A stretch of DNA of 64,000 bases, taken from positions 257,412 to 321,411 of the forward strand of contig VZTI01002066.1 of the NCBI GenBank assembly GCA_013397865.1, read 5' to 3'. Source of the DNA: Struthidea cinerea (Eukaryota > Chordata > Aves > Passeriformes > Corcoracidae). Positions 12,297 through 24,820 of the stretch are shown piece by piece. Positions within the stretch are counted from its first letter, which is position 1; each line of letters begins with the position of its first letter. The notes under the pieces are model-generated. The model was given only the letters and a program-made list of their open reading frames with translations. It made no database searches and was not told the origin of the DNA. A program made the translations under genes and the position numbers.

Positions 12297-12918
12297 AATA
12301 AATACCACTTCTGAAGTAAGAAAACCCTCACAAGAACAAAACATGGTGGCTTTGAATGGATGCCTGGAAAATAGTGAGAACATGCCAAGTTATATATTTT
12401 TCCTAAGAACATACCAGCTTGCATCTGCTATGGGGATTTTCTGAATAAATTGTTTCTTTCTGTTTAAGAGAATCTGTCTTTTGCATTCCTCTGGTATTCT
12501 TCAGGTTCTAGCAAACTTCAAGAATTTAACTCTTTTGACAAGAAGTATTACCAGCATAATAAGACATTGTATGAGGAGCTACCTCTTCACGATTATTTTG
12601 ATCCTGGTCTCTCATTTTTCATGTAATACTTCTTGGAAGTCATGGTGACCTGGTGATCACTCTAGAAGAGCTCACTTTCTTTTGCAGTTTCCATGTGACC
12701 TCACACGTTACTGCTAAACATTCCCAGTCTGCTCTAGCCACTCCATGCTTTAGATATTTGAGAGATTTTCAACAGCTCAGCAGAACAGAGATATTTTTCC
12801 TACTTCTGCCTTCGGCCCCGTTTTTGTGCTGTGGCCTCCGGCCAAAAAAAGGCATACAATTCTAAAGCAGATGACAAACATACTGTTTTGCAAAGGTGTC
12901 TTTCTGTGTGAATGAGTG
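12297..12918. other. Spacer between two insertions, nothing recognised
   Basis: AT-rich sequence with a short GC-rich patch at about 12810-12850 holding the small palindrome GGCCTCCGGCC-like core. No gene or repeat recognised. Confidence 0.5.
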
Positions 12919-12926
12919 TTTTAGGT
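12919..12926. repeat. Left copy of 8-bp direct repeat TTTTAGGT
   Basis: It abuts the TGCTCA left end of the 12927-14032 element. An identical octamer occurs at 14034-14041, one base beyond the TGAGCA right end. It is a candidate target-site duplication. Confidence 0.45.
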
Positions 12927-14032
12927 TGCTCACAGAATCACCAGCAAAGGTACTGGCAAAACCAGGTTTAATATAAAAGTGAAATCATAATGAAGTTCAT
13001 TGCTCAGTTCACTCTACTACTTGCTACATGGTTAAAGCACACAGATAAAAAATTTGACTGAAATGTAGAATCAATTAATCTGAAACTAAAATCAACCAAA
13101 AATTATCTACGTGGAGCCTGGGGATGGAAAAGGGTAAGGATGGGAAAAGGTAAGGATGCAAAACACAAGGGAGGTCCTCCCACTGAGTCAGAAGTCTCAG
13201 TATGGACTCCTGTGCAAAACCTAGCCCTGGACTTGAACAGTAGTTTGTGCCTAAAGAGTTTAACAACACTAAAACAATGACCTAATTTAAACAATTTACA
13301 AAAGATTCTATAGAATTTACTTCAAGCCCTATTTATAGCCCTAACTTACTTACCAGCCTAAAATACTTAAGAATCTAAGATTCCAGGTACATTTTCTGTA
13401 GCATATTCACACAGACCTAGAGTATGTACAAGGTGCCTGTGAAAATTCTCCCTCGAGCTCAGTGGAGTGCTCATGTCAGATGCCTTTGCATCTTCTCAAC
13501 AGGCAAAGGGTTGAGCCTCGAGGAGTGGGGGTATCAGCCCAGGCTCTGTCATCATTGTTCAGCAGTGGTCCTTCAAGTGCAGCAAATATGAGAGTTCTCT
13601 GGCTCTGAGAGGCCCCACTCTTATCATCAGGAGACGCTGGAAGTCAAAGGGTCTCACTCAGGACCGCTGTTTATGGGTTCGTAAGAGCATTGGCTTTTAA
13701 CACATTGACATCCTGGCCACAATTTGAGTTCGTAACTTTCTTTTAAAGTTCAATAACAAAAATATTGTTCCTCTTGGGTTGTTATTCAGGTGAGAAAAAT
13801 AAGTTTCCAATGGCGTTTGTTCAAACCAGGAGCTCCTTAGCACTAGTTCCTGGGAGAAGACTGTGTTTCTCATAAGCTCAAATGGAGCGGAGCTCAGGTG
13901 CTGTTCATCAAGACTAAGGCCTAACGAGCATTTCTGAGATCACAGTGCGGCCTGAGGTCAAGGACAGTGAGCGATGAACTACCAGGCTTTCTAATGTTTC
14001 CAGGGTGTTTTTTTTCCAGTGGGTTTTGAGCA
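12927..14032 (-). mobile_element. Unclassified 1.1-kb insertion, LTR-like on the minus strand
   Basis: The segment starts TGCTCA and ends TGAGCA, a perfect 6-bp inverted terminus in TG...CA style. The octamer TTTTAGGT lies directly left (12919-12926) and one base to the right (14034-14041). The minus strand carries a TATA box (CTATAAATAG, complement of 13329-13338). About 360 bases downstream is ATTAAA (complement of 12967-12972), then about 40 bases to the end, resembling an LTR with a long R region. The half at 13440-13980 has clearly more CpG than its surroundings, as expected for an insertion. No protein domain is seen. An 8-bp duplication would fit a DNA transposon better than a retrovirus (4-6 bp), so the class is open. 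Confidence 0.5.
13330..13337 (-). promoter_or_regulatory. TATA-like box in the unclassified element
   Basis: The minus strand reads TATAAATA inside GGGCTATAAATAGGGC. It lies in the middle of the 12927-14032 element and supports an LTR reading with transcription toward lower coordinates. The only evidence is motif and position. Confidence 0.4.
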
Positions 14033-14033
14033 T

Positions 14034-14041
14034 TTTTAGGT
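14034..14041. repeat. Right copy of 8-bp direct repeat TTTTAGGT
   Basis: Identical to 12919-12926 and separated from the TGAGCA end of the element by a single T. That T could be slippage in the T run. Confidence 0.45.
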
Positions 14042-17000
14042 TTGAGTGGGTTTTAAGTTGCTGTTGCTTTTGCTCTAATGGAGCAAAACTAACTTCTAAC
14101 CTCTAATGGAAGGAAATTTGTGTAAAGGAAAACTCTTTTCAGCCCTCAGTTTCCTTATTTTGATGGAAAGAAGAGACTATGGGCTGAAACACTGTATTTT
14201 CACTTACAGCAAAAGAACTATTTTAAATGCTTTTTTCAGCTTCAGAAGAAATTTTGTGAATGTTAGTTGAGGAACTTCCAAGATACAGATTGGACTTGCT
14301 GTCATGTAAGCATCTGTTTTCTGTCAAATATTCCCTGACACACCTTCTGTCCATAATTAATCTCATGAATAGAGCAAATGCTAAAAAAGTGTTCTGCCTA
14401 TGAGACAAAAGTCAGAAGTCTTGCACTGGTATAAACAGTCTTCAAATGCAATTCAAACAACCATTTTAATTAATCATCATTTTAATTCATAATGCAATAG
14501 TAGAATAAAATGCAAAATATTAAATATTATTATTATATTCACTTAATTGAAATGGAAAATTACAAGGGAAAATGAAACATCATTCTGATCTTTTTTATAC
14601 TGTCACATCTAAAAGATTTTGTCCCTAATTACAGCAGGAAATACATTTGGAGAATACTATTGTGATGTACTAAGCATCTTCACCTATGTGTAAGGTTGAT
14701 TCCTTTGCCAGATTTTTAGTCAATTTTGCTTCCCCAATTTAAAGTCCTCCTTTGTGGTGGTCTTCATTTTTCTCAGCCTATCTGGAATGTCCTTATTACT
14801 GCCCTATGGGTTTTCACAAAAAGTGGTCAGCACCTTTTGGAAGGACTCTGCTCCAAGCAAATACAGTTCTCTTAGTATTTTTACTAAGGCTTGCTGAAAC
14901 AGAGTGTTAGTCTTTTCTCCATCCCTGTACAGTGTTGGTTTTTCCCCAGCAGTCCAACATGACTTATGAAGCTTCAAAGCTCCCAGGCTGCTTCAGACTT
15001 TGTAGAGTCTGGAATGGCACCGTGGTATTGTCCACCCTGTTATTTCCACCAGCTGATTGTTTTGGGCCCTAGTCCATGCAGAAAGTCTTCCTTTGTTCAT
15101 CCTCTTCTGCTGGAATAGGAGGCATGCTGCCACAGATAGCTATCCTGCAAATAAGAGGACCAATAAACTTTGGTACTTAGTGGCAGTTGCTGATATGGGC
15201 CGTAATAGTAATTTTTGTGCCCCTGTTCCCAATCAAGACAGCTGAAACCTTCAGGGATGCTCAGGGTGCCACGGTCTAATGCACTGAAAATGCCACTTCT
15301 GATCCCTGACTTCTGCTCTTTGTCTGTTTACTGGAGATGAGCCCATAGCAACTGCAGTGGCGAATGTGAATAGTTTAACAGATCATCCTGACAATGTGTG
15401 TGACTATTTCAAAGTAGACAGTCGTCTGGACATGCTTGGCATTGTTAATTGCTGTTTTATATGCCTAGAACGGATGTTATGCCTCAGAGCAGCAGCCTGT
15501 AGAAATAGAAATAATTAATCCACCTGCAGTATCCCAAGAATTGCCTGCAGGGTGTCCACAGAGCCCCAGGGCTCCGTGCTGCTCCCATCAATACCTGGCT
15601 GTGAGGATAACAGGCTTATAAATTGTAACCAATTTGAGGCACCCACACTGAAATGCAGTGCTTAAGTGAAGAGAGAGGAGGGCATAAAGGGCGATGGGGA
15701 AAGGCAATTCAAAAGGATGAAGTTGCTCTTGAACTGCTTGATTTGCTTCTTTCTTTAGGGATGAATTAGATTGAAGGACAGACCCTACAAGCCTTTTGCT
15801 AGTGTACGTCAGCACAAACTCTGACCCTGAACCTCTACAGTTCAACAGCTTTTAAGCTGTCTAATTCCTCTGCCTTTCCTCTGGTGTGGTGTAGCTCCGT
15901 GATGTATGCACAGGACCAGCTGTCTGCTCAGGATTGCTCAGCTCTTGGGGACAGCTGTATGTGTCCTGTGGCACAGGCAGGTCTCCTCGTGGGTTTGCAG
16001 TGCAGCATGTTATCTGGCACTACTCTGTTGGCCTCCACCAGGTCCTGCCACTGCAGTACAGCATCAAAGCCTTTTCTCCTGCAAGGCCACTCCTTTGTTT
16101 TCCCTTGACCAATGACGGATCTCTCCCTAGTCATGGTCCTGAGGGAGTAGTACCAGGCTCTCCTATGTTTGCAGGATCAGCCCTCTGTTTATTTTACCTG
16201 TTCTGTGGAGTCATACCCATCTTTGTGTCATCTGTGTAGGTTTAGTTAATCTTTATGGACCATGGAGGATAGATTTCACCAACTATGGAGGACAAATTAT
16301 GGGATAGCTAACTAATGTGTGTGTTAAGATTGAAGCCTGTGCCTTACCAATAGCATTAAAATCCTTGTTTTATTACTAGTTCTTGAATATTCTGATACCG
16401 CTCCTCAGCTTGTATGAGAGGAACTGTTTTCTAAAAGCATATAAGAAGAGGATGCAGGGGTCTCTCTTGAGCCTCTGAGCTGACATGGGAATACCAAGTG
16501 AAATAATTGTTTTTATGGATCCATAACAGACATAGTGCTAGACAAAGCAACAAACTGATTATAGCTTTACATCTTGTTGTTTGGGGTTTTTTGCAAATAT
16601 AAAACTAAACACATACTCCACCCACAAAAAGATGCTAGTCCTTATCAAAAAGCCCTGGAAAAAAGGGAAATCATACTCTTTTAATTTTTGCTAGTTGACC
16701 ACTGCTTTTATTTATATAGGATAGAGAAGCTAGAGGTTGGAGAAATAAATGGGAATCATTATTTGCATAAAGCCGGTGAGCTGGAATTCCCACTGACTCT
16801 ATTTCATGTACATTTCTTTCCTCCTCTTTTATTGCCCATTGTTTCTAGATTCAAAGAAAAGGTGATGTAGAATGAAATGCTGCTAGTTCTGTAAGAAATA
16901 CGTCATCCAGACCACAATGGATTAGAGGCACTATTAAGCAATGCATGCTGGGAAAAGCTATTAATCTGCTGAGAAGTAATTTTCCAAGTGTGACATTTTT

Positions 17001-20000
17001 CACTGACTGCCTATTTTAAGAGGTATCTCATTATTTAGGTCTCCTATAGGTTAGCGTGCTTCTCTCTTTATTGCAAATATCTTTAGAGGAGAGGTAGCCT
17101 AGATTCAGAGTGTACATATTCCTCTTCCTGGAACTTAAGCAAAACTTCGATGCCTTGGAAGCACTTTCATTAATTGATTTTTTCCCAGAGTTTCTGCTGC
17201 TGTCTCTGTGTCCTTCTTTCCATGGAAATTCAAGTCAGGGGTCCAGTTTGTCATGCTGTTACCTTAGGATCATGATAAGTCAGCCTCTGTGTCCTGACCT
17301 ACATGTCATCTCACTGCTTCCTTCTGTCGTCTAGAAGAGGCGGCCACGAAGCTGTTCTTTGGTTCTCCTTCTGTGTGCTGATTTGCCACTAATTAAGGTG
17401 TGTGGTGGTGTGCTCAATTCCAAGCCAAGTGTTTTCCCATGATTACTGCCCTGCCAGCCCAGCTGTCTGCCTGCACCTGCTCTGTGCTCAGGCTGTTGTG
17501 TTCCTCTTTCTGAAGCTTCCATTTAGTGTACTTCGTGAGAAGCTTTTTGCATCCGTGGTTTGGAGCAAAATTGCAAAAATTTATTTGGGGGCGGAGAACG
17601 AAAAGAAGGTGGAGGGTGCCTCATCAGCCTTAATCAACCAGATTTGGTCTGAGCCAGCTCCAATCAGCCAGAAGTGGTAGCTTTCCCTCTCTTTCACTCA
17701 GCACAACTCACAGCAGGCACGCTGGACAGTCAGTGTACCACTTACTAACAGTGACTAGGCCAGGCTGTGACCTTTCGCTGCCTGCATAAATGATACAGCC
17801 AGGTCTCCAGAGGCAACAAAAAAGGGAAGTTGCTTCTCTGCTCCAAGCTTCTACATTATGTTGGAATTGGCTTTAGACAATCAATTCAGGGACATCATAG
17901 CAAGAAAGCTTAAGGGCCCCTACTGAGAGAATGGGCAGTAATTTTGCTCTCTCTGTGATGTTATTCTTGTGAAAACAGTCCAGCAGCAATGCCAGTTCCC
18001 AGGTATGTAACACAATTGTGTTCTCCTAGACAAATATGCATGCCTAGAGTGTTCCCTCTCCGTGGATGAATTTTTCTCAGTGCTTTCCTCCATCTTATTT
18101 GGAGACAGACAGGACAACTGCCTTATTCCTGTTGGTATTTTATGCATTCCATCATGTCCCTCCCAAATCAAATCTCATATCAAGATGTGGAAGGTGGAAG
18201 CAGAAGGGGCAGGCTTTAAACCCAACTCACAGCTACGTCAAAAGCACTGGGCTATCTCAGCATTGTACATAGCAGATTAATTTTACAAAGAAACAAACAA
18301 AAAAGTCTAGAATCACAGTAAAGGAATCACGGTGAGGGATCTCATGAAGAAGTTTATGTGCTAGCTCGCTGTGTACTGCCTGGTGTTTCTCACTGTAGAA
18401 TCAGGGTGTCACTATGCAGTGTGGGGAAAGACAGTCTTGTTCCTGCCTTCTGCAGCACAGAAGCCCTCTAGAAAATTCAAGCCATGACACCTGTACCTAT
18501 TGTTATTGGTCTGTTACTTTTAAAAGTGTGAAATATGTAAAAAATTGTGAAGGAACAGTTCAGCCATGATAGCCCTCCAGGACGACCCCTTCCCTGTCGG
18601 GTGAGGCCCAGCACAGTTACTGTTTTTAATGGGCATAAAAAAGCTGGAAACGACACAATGGATGAAAATCAAATTCTGCCCAAAAAAGGAGGGGTTGAGA
18701 ATAAAGCCATTACTAATGGTGCATTAAATCAGTGCATATGTAAAACTGTTTATCCTTGGAAAATCAAATATTGTATCTGTAACTGGTGAGAATTAACTAA
18801 AAAAAAAAATAAAGGAATTACTTGAATTGTATCATTAGATGGATCCAGAGTCTTTTCTATCTACCCTGCACCCAGCTAAAATCATCCTTCATTACTTACA
18901 GTAAAACAAAAAATCACTCAAAGGTAGTATCATATGACTTCTCTTGCTGTAAATTGGGGATTTTTTCATTATTCTTAATTTTCTGGGTGAGAAAGAAGCA
19001 TTTGCATCAGTGTTGCTGCCAGATTCAGTGACAAAGAGTCTCTTCCTGCTTTCTTTTCTTTCTCTCCTTTCACACTACTCTCAAGCAATATTAAAAGAAG
19101 GATTGAGAGAACATTGAATACAAATTGGTAGAGAGAAAGTGGGAATGGAACTGCCCCTCAGAGCTAGAAGCCTGCAAAAACATCTCAGACACAAAGAGGT
19201 GATGGAACAGCTGTAAAGAGATCTATTATTTGCTATGTGTAATATGAAATCGCAATCATCCATCCTGCTGTGTCCGTGAAAAATTGCATTAAGGCTGATT
19301 TTGAAGCTGGTTTCTAGTATGTTTATGAAAATGAAAATAGGAGTTCCTTGTTTAAAGAGACAAGCTATTCCATAAAGAGTTCTATATAGGTAAAAAATAG
19401 TTGAAGTTGTTGTACTTAATCTGTCTTTGTTTTTTCTTTTTAAACATCTAGGCTGTGTATAAAGAGGGTTTTATCAAGCAAGCTTTTTTTCCTGTGGACC
19501 AACTCCTCAGTGTCTGGAGCACTAGGAAGAGTGAAGAGATCAAAATTCAGAGTAATAAATACAAAAATTGCTGATGAGGGTGTTCACACAGCATTTAGGT
19601 GTGCAAGACGTAGCTAGTGAAGTTTTCTCCCATCTGGAAGACAAATATCATTTCCTTTCTTGTGCTGTTGTACAGAGTGAATTTGCTGTATTGGAAAGAA
19701 GTCCTGATTTCACGTCACCTTCCCGACATCAGAGACTTTAGACGCAGAAGCCCTAAATATTCTCAGAGATTTCTTGAGCTGTATACCACCCTCCCTTGCC
19801 AAGGCTGTGCACAAGAGTGCAGTGTCTGTTGCAGTCCACTTCTTTTAGATAACTTCATATGCCAAACAGCTGAAGGGGTAAAAAAACGTATTTGTTGATT
19901 TTTCCTGAAGTGTGGTAGTTCACGCTGCACATTCCTTCAGTGGCTCTTCAGCACAGTGATTGCAAATTGGTGTTGCTGATATTTCCAAAGTGGAAAACAG

Positions 20001-21264
20001 CTTTCATTGCTTCAATAAGTCTTTCAGTGTGCTTCACGGAAGAGCAATTTAAAAAGAATGCAATGTTGAAATCAAACCAACTCTTCCACAGAGCGCTACC
20101 ACAAAGAATAGATAACACTTCATGACTTTTCTGCTATGCACTGCCAGCTTTGTGCCTCAGCTAGACAAACAGGAATCTTCTCTCTCTCTCAGAGAACCAG
20201 ATTTTTTCTCTGCTAGACAAACTCCAGAACATCATCTTTAGCAGCAACAACACACCTGTTCCTGGGATACAAATCACATCAACCAGTTGTTGCCTGTATT
20301 TCATGCTAGGTTGATTTATAATATCTGCATGGTACAATTCATCCAAGCCATGAAAAAGGTACAGTGAGTGCACACCATACAATTGAACATGCCATCATTC
20401 ATATTTCTCAAAAAGGCTGCACAAAACCTTCTGGAGCAGCTGGCTGACCTTATGTGGAAAGAGGCTTAAACTGGAGTAGCACATTCATTGATGTGTATGG
20501 GGAGAGTAAAAAAGGAAGCTCAGATGAGTCTATGCCGTTTTCCCAGATTTTCTGAGGTTTATTCAAGGCAATATTTAACTCTAAACACGGAAGCATAAAA
20601 GTCATTATTATTTCTGGTAAACATTATAGAGCAAATAAAACTCTGGAGAAACACAGAGAAATGTTCCTGTCTCAAACCTTAATAATGCTAGCAAACACTC
20701 TTATCATGCTGTCTCATCCATGTAATAGGCATGTGGTGAAATACATTTATCCATGAGTGATGCAGCTGCTGTCTGCATCTTCCTTGGAAGATCCTTTTAA
20801 ACTACATAAAAAGTGGAGGGGAATTATGCTGAATAAAAGCTGATGTCCTTCTGCAAAACACCAGACTAACAGGGCCTTTTTGCACTTTAACAAATCCACT
20901 TTAAATCTGCAGTCTTCATTAGTTGGAGGCATTCTCCTTGATGACTGCAAGGGAAGCAGCCCTCAGATTGCTTGCTCATAAAATGAAACTCTCTTTCTGT
21001 GCTGCAGAGGTACAATGGGTGGAAAGCCAAAATGCTGAAGTGCTCTCATTGACTGCAGTTCCACAGCCTAAGAGTGACTGCCGAAGGGTGTGCAGAGAAT
21101 CGCCCAGAGCCTTGCCACCCTCCTTGACCATGTTAAAGGACAAATTGTAACAAAAAAATTCTTACAAATCATAAAAATCCAAAACAAAAACGAAACCGAA
21201 ACCCTCGAGGAGTTACAATTGCAGCAATCGTACCTACTGACTCTAGTCCTGTCGCTGAGCACCA
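14042..21264. other. Long non-coding stretch, no recognised gene
   Basis: About 7 kb without a gene or repeat that I can name. Two blocks (about 14440-14660 and 16870-17040) are AT-rich, rich in ATTA/TAAT motifs and low in simple repeats, and look like conserved non-coding DNA by texture only. A promoter-like trio (GGGGGCGGAG near 17588, CCAAT near 17664, CATAAATG near 17786) is too dispersed to call. All open frames are below about 102 codons without domain signal. Confidence 0.5.
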
Positions 21265-22230
21265 CTGAAAGAGCCTGGCTCTTGTTTTTAGCTTCCCTTC
21301 AGGTTTTTGCGTATTGATGGAGGCCCTGCCGAGCCTTCTCTTCTGCAGGCTGAACAGTCCCAGCTCTCTCAGCCTTTCCTTGTAGGACAGGTGCCCCAGT
21401 CACTTATTCATCTTTGCGGCATTTTGCTGGTCTCTCCCCAGTACAACCATATCTCCCTTACACTGGGGAGCCCACAAGGGGACTCAGCCCTCCAGGGGTC
21501 GCCTCACCAGTGAGAGGAGAGGGGAAGGATCCTCTCCACTGATCTGCTGGCAACATTCTTTCCAGTGAAGCCCAGGACAACATTATCCTTTTTTGTTCTA
21601 GAAGGGCAAGGGTGCACCACTGGCTCATGTTCAGCTTGGTGTCCACCAGGAGCCCCAGGTCTTTTTCTGCCTAGCTGCTTCCCAAATTGTGCAGCTCTCA
21701 GCCTCTTCTGGTGCTTGGGGTTGTTTGTCCCCAGGTGTAGGACTTTTGTACTTGTCCTTGCTGAAATTTGTAAGGTTTCTTTCAGCCCACTTCTCCAGCC
21801 TGTTTTCTTCTCTCAGGATGCCAGTACAATCCTCTGGAATATCACTACTCCTCAGTTTTGTATCACTTGCAAACTTACTGGGGTTATGCTCTGACCCATC
21901 CCTCAGATCACTAATGAAGATGTTGACTAGGATTGAACATTATATTGACACCTGGGGTACACTGCTATTTACTGACCTCCAAATATGCCTTGTTCTGCTG
22001 ATCTCCATGTTCCTGACCTGGCCCTCCATTTGTTTTTCAATCCATCTCATTGCCTTTTCATCCAGCCTATACATTAACATCTTGTCTAAGAGAATCCTAT
22101 GGGAGATAGTATTAAAAGCCTTATTGAAGTTCAGGTAGACAATATCTATTGCCCTCCTTTCTTCTGCTGAACAGTTTGCCATCCTCTCATACCATTCCTC
22201 GGTCTTGAACTGAAATTTCCTCCTTGCTTC
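21265..22230 (-). pseudogene. Decayed CR1 ORF2, reverse transcriptase half
   Basis: Read on the minus strand from 22230 downward, the translation follows the CR1 RT in order. It shows IDIVYLNFNKAFNTISHRIL (family pattern DVVYLDFSKAFDTVSH), then the VPQ block, NIFISDL, and FASD at 21862-21873 where active CR1 has FADD. After that come WAERNL, an MSQ/CAL-like block, and near 21300 the RLRELGLFSLQKRR thumb-end block. Stops and frameshifts interrupt it. The catalytic-site change and the lost frame make it non-functional. The 3' UTR end is not clearly present beyond 21265. It probably represents one 5'-truncated copy. Confidence 0.85.
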
Positions 22231-24589
22231 ACTGATATCACATGCTAACAGCTGGCTTCACAGGAAAGGTGGTATCTTATTCATAGCAGGTGAGTGTAAA
22301 TTGGTGTTTCATCACTGGGACAGTAGGGCAGCTCTGTTTACAAGAAAAAGTATTTTTATCTGAAGTCATTCAGCCAGACACTGAATAACAGGCTAGTGTT
22401 GACCTGAATTCCTCCTCAGGTTTGTTATTCCTGCTAGTTACTGGAAGGACTGGCTGGGGAAGGTACCAGCAGCAGGAAGTAGCCTGTCTATCCCCCTTTA
22501 ATTTTGATGACCAAACCGTCTTTAGTAGGGAATGCCATACTTCCGTGTACCTCTGGACCTCATAGCAACAGAGAAGCTGAAGGGAGGAGGAAAGCCAGGA
22601 AGATCTCAACAGGTTGTTAGCAGGAAGCTATGATGACTAAAGTGCAGATCAGACACAGGAGGGACACTGGTTTCAGAAAGAAGCCTGGGTGCTGTCCAAC
22701 CACCTTTTACTCTGTGCTGCTCCTTCTGAGGTAAGGGATTTGGCTGATACAAAATTCTTTGCTGCCCCCTTAGTGTGACAAAGAATCAAGATGCAAATGT
22801 TCCCCCTCAAAATGACATTCCAGGGAAGAAATTAAGCTGGATGCCCTGCAGTTGCCTTGCTTGCATCTTTCATGAAGTCTCCATCTTTCAGGAAATTTCC
22901 CCATTGAAGGGGAAAATTTTTCTAGCTGAAGAAATATAAGGAAGTACATTTTATTTTATGAACTACTGCCACTGTGTTTGAACACTCTCCCCCCTCAACG
23001 TAATTTCTTGAGATCATATCACAGCTTTTCATGAGACCTATTTTTGACTGGTTTCATGATAACAAGACCATATCAAGTACAGTCACAGGGATAACTGGGT
23101 GCCCTAGTTGATGGCCTAAGTTCAGTAAGTATTCTGTTGATATGCAGTGCATGGCTGCCTATGGTCATAACATTTATAATCAGATCAAATCCTCTTTTAC
23201 AGTTGTAATATATTCACAGGAGGGTATTTAAATATAAATTCCCTGGAGAGTCTTTGGGTTAATGTTATAAATAAAAAGGACTCATTCTAACAATTTGTCC
23301 ATTGTGCCTTCATTACTTACATAAATCTTTTTCTTCCCCAACCACTTTTAGAGAAAATTTTGTCTACATAAAACATTGATTTTATTTGGTGGTCTTACAT
23401 ACTTTATTAAGGTTGAAATTTTTAAAATATTACTTTTCATATGGTATTATAAAATTGTGAGTTGATATTACTGTGTATTGCTTGGCCATTTACATCTTGT
23501 GCTTGAGATCAGGCACACCCCCAGGACAAGATGTTGATCTTGTAATCAAAACAGCTCTTGGGAGAATGGGCAAGAAACTATCAGACAAATGCCATAGGAT
23601 TTTCAGAGTCTTCCCACACAGCCTGTGAAAACTAGTGTAATTTTCTCTTATCTTCATCTGTTTCAGTGGATTGCCCAATGAGGCACCAATATGTGTAGTG
23701 ACAGCTCTCATGGATGTGATCCAGTTATTGTAAATTTATGTCTGTGCAGAGAGGGAAAAAATGAACACACCCAAGTTCCTCGTTAGACTGCAAGGGAACC
23801 AACCTGGTTATTCCTCCCCCCTCAATGAGTTTCTTGGTGACTTGGATTACATATTTTTCTAATGTCAGATGATCAGAAAATTTTGGCTCTTTCTGTATTA
23901 CCATGGCTGAGGGAAAGACATAATGGATGACGTATATAGTGAGATCAGAAATCTTACAGCACTTGAGAATCTAGTCCATAATGAGGCATTAAAAAGATTC
24001 AAAAGCTCTGTTACCCTGATAGAATTATGAGAGGATATTTAACCTTCTCTTCTTCCCTTCCTGGTCTTATCTGTACTGAACGCTCTAGAATCACTGAGAA
24101 TCTTTCCTACTTACCCTCTTCAAAGAGCACTGAAAAAAATTGCTACGTACTTTGACAGAGTTATAAATGTAATAAAATTGGCTGTAGAAATGTCATGTTT
24201 GTCTATAAAGTCTGCATTACTTCTGGGAATATTTAGTCTTGAAAGAAAAACAAAAACAAAGAGGAAGAGAAAGGAAACCAAATTATATCTTAAAAATGAT
24301 CCAGTTTCATATGAGGTACAAGCTCAATCTTCTTTTATATGGAATTTACATGTTAATTCATTAATTCTTCCTAAGGCCTGGTTCAGCCAAGTTTAATATC
24401 CTCTAATTCTACATGCTTTAGTAGTCTTGCTAAAGTCTACAGGAATCAGTTATTTCATTGTAGATAAACTCTGTTTAATGATTTGTTAAGCTGGGCTAGA
24501 AAGTGCAGAATCAGACAGAAGAGGGCTGTAAAAGGGACATGTAGCCTACCTTGATGTCTCACTGAAGGACTAACTCTAACACATCCTGG
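22231..24589. other. Non-coding stretch, one weak exon-like pattern
   Basis: No gene or known repeat identified. A pyrimidine-rich acceptor-like sequence ends at 23666, followed by a 22-codon open stretch to a TAA at 23731-23733 and an AATAAA at 24171. This is recorded as a weak lead in Part 2, not as a gene. Confidence 0.5.
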
Positions 24590-24820
24590 CACATCATTGC
24601 CTAGGCTGTCTTTAAAAGCTTCCAGGGGGTGAAGATCACAATTCTCTACAGCACACTGATTTCCCTTAGTGCCTAACACACAGCTTCCTTACGTTGATTT
24701 AATTCCACTGCTTCCTGTCCTATCCACTTTCTACACAAGAAATGTTATTCTCTGCCTCTTTACAGCAGCCCTTTATGTGTCTGAAGCTGTTGGTGGAGCT
24801 CCTTTCAAGTCTTTTTTGGG
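24590..24820 (-). mobile_element. Old CR1-type LINE fragment (antisense)
   Basis: The + strand follows the antisense CR1 3' region in order. It shows CATTGCCTAGGCTGTCTTTAA and CTTCCAGGGGGTGAAGATC, then ACTGCTTCCTGTCCTATCC, CTCTGCCTCTTTACAGCAGC, and CCTTTATGTGTCTGAAGC. The last blocks correspond to the frequent CR1 text meaning 'cttgtcctatcc ... gccctctttacaacagccctttatgta ... gaag'. Divergence is high, so this is an older subfamily copy, with approximate ends. Confidence 0.65.

Noticed and set aside
11899..12424. Several overlapping open frames of 76-136 codons
   Set aside because: They coincide with the CpG-rich U5 of the solo LTR and appear in many frames on both strands. Stop codons are just rare there.
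12800..12850. Possible hairpin around GGCCTCCGGCC
   Set aside because: The arms are short and imperfect, with no loop conservation or RNA-gene features to support an ncRNA.
17580..17800. GC box, CCAAT box and TATA-like sequence suggesting a promoter
   Set aside because: The spacing (about 75 and 120 bases between elements) and the lack of a CpG island or downstream exon make a promoter call unsupported.
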